Shown here: piece after piece, positions 5,188 through 6,973 of the stretch
Numbering within the stretch: position 1 is the first letter of the stretch
Layout of the letters: each line of letters opens with the position of its first letter
Assembly (NCBI GenBank): GCA_947169985.1
Contig: CAMVRW010000127.1
Coordinates: forward strand, 1 to 6,973
DNA length: 6,973 bases
Source of the DNA: an uncultured Butyrivibrio sp.
Lineage (GTDB): Bacteria > Bacillota > Clostridia > Lachnospirales > Lachnospiraceae
Direction: 5' to 3'
The notes under the pieces: generated by a model
Seen by the model: the letters and a program-made list of their open reading frames with translations, nothing else
The model's database searches: none
Told to the model about the DNA's origin: nothing
Translations under genes and position numbers: made by a program

Positions 5188-6597
5188 TCAGCCATTTCCG
5201 CTCATCTCAAGCTTGATGAGATTGTTCATCTCGACCGCATACTCCAGTGGAAGCTCCTTTGATACAGGATTTGCAAATCCACTGACGATCATGGCCTTAG
5301 CATCCTCTTCGCTTATGCCTCTGGACATGAGATAGAAAATAGCATCATCACTGATCCTTCCGATCTTTGCCTCGTGTCCCACATCTGCGTCGTTGGTACG
5401 AATATCCATTCCGGGGATAGTATCTGCCCTTGAAATGCTATCCAGCATAAGTGAGTCACAGGATACTGATGCCTTCGCTTTCTTAGCTGAATTCTGGATT
5501 ATTACACTACTTCTGTAGGTACCGATTCCGCCGTCCTTTGAAATGGACTTGGTGTTGATAACAGAAGAAGTTCTCTCTCCCTGATGAACAACCTTTGCTC
5601 CGGTATCAAGGTTCTGCCCCTTTCCGGCAAAGGTGATTCCGGTGAACTCCATCTTGGAGCCCTCGCCCTTAAGGATTGTCATAGGATAAAGGTAAGAGGT
5701 ATGTGATCCGAAAGATCCTGATACCCACTCCATAATACCGTTTTCCTCAACAATTGCTCTCTTGGTGTTCAGGTTATACATATTCTTGGACCAGTTCTCG
5801 ATAGTTGAATATCTGAGTCTGGCATTCTTTCCAACATAAAGCTCAACGCAGCCGGCGTGAAGGTTAGCCACGTTGTACTTAGGAGCAGAACAACCCTCAA
5901 TGAAATGAAGATCTGCACCCTCATCTACTATAATAAGTGTGTGCTCGAACTGACCGGCGCCAGCAGCATTTAATCTGAAGTAGGACTGAAGAGGTATCTC
6001 AACCTTTACTCCCTTTGGAACGTAAACGAAAGATCCGCCTGACCAAACTGCACCGTGAAGAGCAGCAAATTTGTGGTCTGTTGGAGGAACCAGCTTCATG
6101 AAGTGAGTTTTTATCATATCTGCGTACTCACTTCTAAGAGCACTCTCAAGGTCTGTATAAATAACGCCCTGAGCAGCAACTTCGTCCTTTACATTGTGAT
6201 ATACAAGCTCAGAATCGTACTGAGCACCAACTCCTGCAAGAGATTCTCTCTCTGCCTGTGGGATTCCAAGTCTTTCAAAAGTATTTTTGATGTCCTCAGG
6301 AACATCCTCCCACTTACCCTTCATGTCAGACTTATGTCTTACATAAGAAGAGATCTTGTCCATATCGAGGCCTTCAATACTAGGGCCCCAATCAGGAACC
6401 TTTATCTTATTGTAGAGATCAAGACACTCTAATCTGAAGTCCCTCATCCAGTCAGGGTCATTTTTCTCCTCGGAAACCTTAAGAACAGTCTCCTTAGTGA
6501 GACCCTCTGCCATACGGTAGAAGTCCTTCTCGCTCTCTACATCCTTAAAATCATATAAGCTGCGGTCAATATCCGCTACAACCTGCTTATTTTCCAT
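5188..6597 (-). CDS. sufB: SufB, Fe-S cluster assembly scaffold protein
   Basis: SufB is the main scaffold subunit of SufBC2D, receiving sulfur and iron and holding the nascent cluster. The 469-residue protein has full length. Family landmarks include VYVPKGVKVEIPLQSYFR (191-208), HLIIVDEGA-like strands (219-229), the long right-handed beta-helix, and the C-terminal GRISDDAIFYLMSRGISEEDA (413-433). Residues at the predicted SufB-SufD cluster interface are retained: C380 (VSCDS), H408 and E409 (VGHEAKIG). All three align with E. coli C405, H433 and E434 at a constant offset of 25. The ATG at 6597 has AAGGA about 11 bp upstream, a rather long spacing. sufB follows sufC after a 124-bp structured gap and precedes sufD by 15 bp. 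The order sufC-B-D-S-U differs from the B. subtilis order sufCDSUB. Confidence 0.97.
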   Translation of the reverse strand: MENKQVVADIDRSLYDFKDVESEKDFYRMAEGLTKETVLKVSEEKNDPDWMRDFRLECLDLYNKIKVPDWGPSIEGLDMDKISSYVRHKSDMKGKWEDVPEDIKNTFERLGIPQAERESLAGVGAQYDSELVYHNVKDEVAAQGVIYTDLESALRSEYADMIKTHFMKLVPPTDHKFAALHGAVWSGGSFVYVPKGVKVEIPLQSYFRLNAAGAGQFEHTLIIVDEGADLHFIEGCSAPKYNVANLHAGCVELYVGKNARLRYSTIENWSKNMYNLNTKRAIVEENGIMEWVSGSFGSHTSYLYPMTILKGEGSKMEFTGITFAGKGQNLDTGAKVVHQGERTSSVINTKSISKDGGIGTYRSSVIIQNSAKKAKASVSCDSLMLDSISRADTIPGMDIRTNDADVGHEAKIGRISDDAIFYLMSRGISEEDAKAMIVSGFANPVSKELPLEYAVEMNNLIKLEMSGNG

Positions 6598-6629
6598 ATT
6601 TATTCAGTTCCTTCATAAATAAGTCTTTC

Positions 6630-6667
6630 GCATGCCCATTAAAGTTGCCTTCGGCAAAGGGGCATGC
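6630..6667 (-). repeat. Nested hairpin in the sufC-sufB intergenic gap
   Basis: An 8-bp perfect outer stem, GCATGCCC (6630-6637) with GGGCATGC (6660-6667), encloses an inner 5-bp hairpin, TTGCC (6645-6649) with GGCAA (6653-6657) around a 3-nt loop. In the suf mRNA the inner loop reads GAA. No U-run follows on the minus strand, so it is not an intrinsic terminator. It sits about 30 nt upstream of the sufB ATG and just before its ribosome binding site. It could be an RNA processing or stability element that sets the sufC:sufB ratio, or a dispersed repeat unit. Both ideas are inference. Confidence 0.6.
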
Positions 6668-6698
6668 TCACAATTGCATCATTTTCTCACGCCCTCAG

Positions 6699-6717
6699 CA
6701 GCCTGTGCTTCGGGCTG
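6699..6717 (-). other. Small stem-loop just after the sufC stop
   Basis: CAGCC (6699-6703) and GGCTG (6713-6717) can pair around a 9-nt loop, starting 4 nt after the sufC stop in the mRNA. The stem is only 5 bp and has no following U-tract, so it may be fortuitous or may protect a processed sufC 3' end. Together with the hairpin at 6630-6667 it is the only structure I see in the 124-bp non-coding gap (6598-6721). I found no good promoter for sufB in that gap. Confidence 0.3.
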
Positions 6718-6721
6718 TTAT

Positions 6722-6973
6722 TTACATAAACTTTTCGAAACCGTTTGCATTGATCTCATCAACAAGGGTTCCGTCACCTGTGTGTACAATGTTTCCCTTT
6801 ACAAGAACATGAGTATAATCCACGTGAAGTGACTCTAAGATCTTTGTGCTGTGAGTGATAATAAGGAGTGCTCCGTCCTTTTTCTTCTGGTACTCCTGGA
6901 TACCCTTTGATACAGTACGAACAGCATCTACATCAAGACCTGAGTCTGTCTCATCAAGAATTGCAAACTTAGG
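6722..6973 (-). CDS. sufC: SufC, Fe-S assembly ATPase, C-terminal third (5' end outside window)
   Basis: SufC is the ABC-type ATPase of the SufBC2D complex; it is soluble and not a transporter, and its ATP-driven dimerisation remodels SufB-SufD during cluster assembly. Only the last 83 residues are in the window, starting PKFAILDETDSGLD. This contains the Walker B end with catalytic Glu (ILDE), the SufC-typical TDSGLDVDA D-loop, and the H-loop histidine in LLIITHS. The tail includes SLHVDYTHVLVKGNIVHTGD and ends GFEKFM with TAA at 6724-6722. SufC proteins are about 250 residues, so Walker A and the ABC signature must lie beyond 6973. The Glu-Thr-Asp-Ser-Gly-Leu-Asp sequence separates SufC from most ABC transporters. 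It is the first visible gene of the suf operon; whether a regulator precedes it cannot be seen. Confidence 0.96.
   Translation of the reverse strand, partial: PKFAILDETDSGLDVDAVRTVSKGIQEYQKKKDGALLIITHSTKILESLHVDYTHVLVKGNIVHTGDGTLVDEINANGFEKFM

Noticed and set aside
6598..6721. Internal promoter or intrinsic terminator between sufC and sufB
   Set aside because: No -35/-10 pair with 16-18 bp spacing was found on the minus strand, and neither stem-loop is followed by a U-run.
6632..6832. Plus-strand 66-codon frame over the sufC end and the sufC-sufB gap
   Set aside because: It is antisense to sufC for much of its length, uses the hairpin as coding sequence and has no ribosome binding site.
1..6973. 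A new defence, toxin-antitoxin or biosynthetic system
   Set aside because: Every confident protein gene falls into a known housekeeping family (SUF, TatD, RsmA) except the partial TPR-like gene, which has no neighbouring evidence for such a role.

Overview
The window looks like chromosomal housekeeping DNA from an anaerobic Gram-positive of the Clostridia, most likely a Lachnospiraceae (Butyrivibrio/Roseburia-like) bacterium. This placement is an inference. It rests on the SufU-type (not SufA/SufE-type) SUF operon, strong GGAGG-type ribosome binding sites, the tatD-ksgA gene pair, and a tRNA gene that does not encode its CCA end. All protein genes are on the minus strand; a single tRNA gene is on the plus strand.

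Right part (6973 down to 2331): a SUF iron-sulfur cluster assembly operon in transcriptional order sufC (3' part only) - sufB - sufD - sufS - sufU. SufS takes sulfur from cysteine, SufU receives it, and the SufB-SufC-SufD ATPase/scaffold complex builds the Fe-S cluster. sufB, sufD, sufS and sufU are packed with gaps of 21 bp or less or with an 11-bp overlap. sufC and sufB are instead separated by 124 bp containing a nested hairpin. The operon promoter lies outside the window.

Middle (1863-2336): an intergenic island. It holds a self-contained tRNA-Lys(CTT) gene with its own promoter (TTGCAT-17-TAATAT) and its own intrinsic terminator. Beside it is a dense repeat region immediately after sufU: a 23-bp direct repeat 50 bp apart, a 12-bp inverted repeat, small palindromes, and a long bidirectional terminator hairpin that probably ends the suf transcript. 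One repeat copy supplies the last codon and stop of sufU.

Left part (1862 down to 1): a second minus-strand operon. tatD (TatD-family metal-dependent hydrolase) overlaps rsmA/ksgA (16S rRNA dimethyladenosine transferase) by 17 bp. It is followed after 41 bp by the start of a TPR-like helical-repeat gene that begins with TTG and runs off the window.

I see no defence system, CRISPR array, insertion sequence, prophage or new enzyme cluster here. The parts that deserve attention are the non-coding ones: the repeat island between sufU and tRNA-Lys, and the structured sufC-sufB gap.
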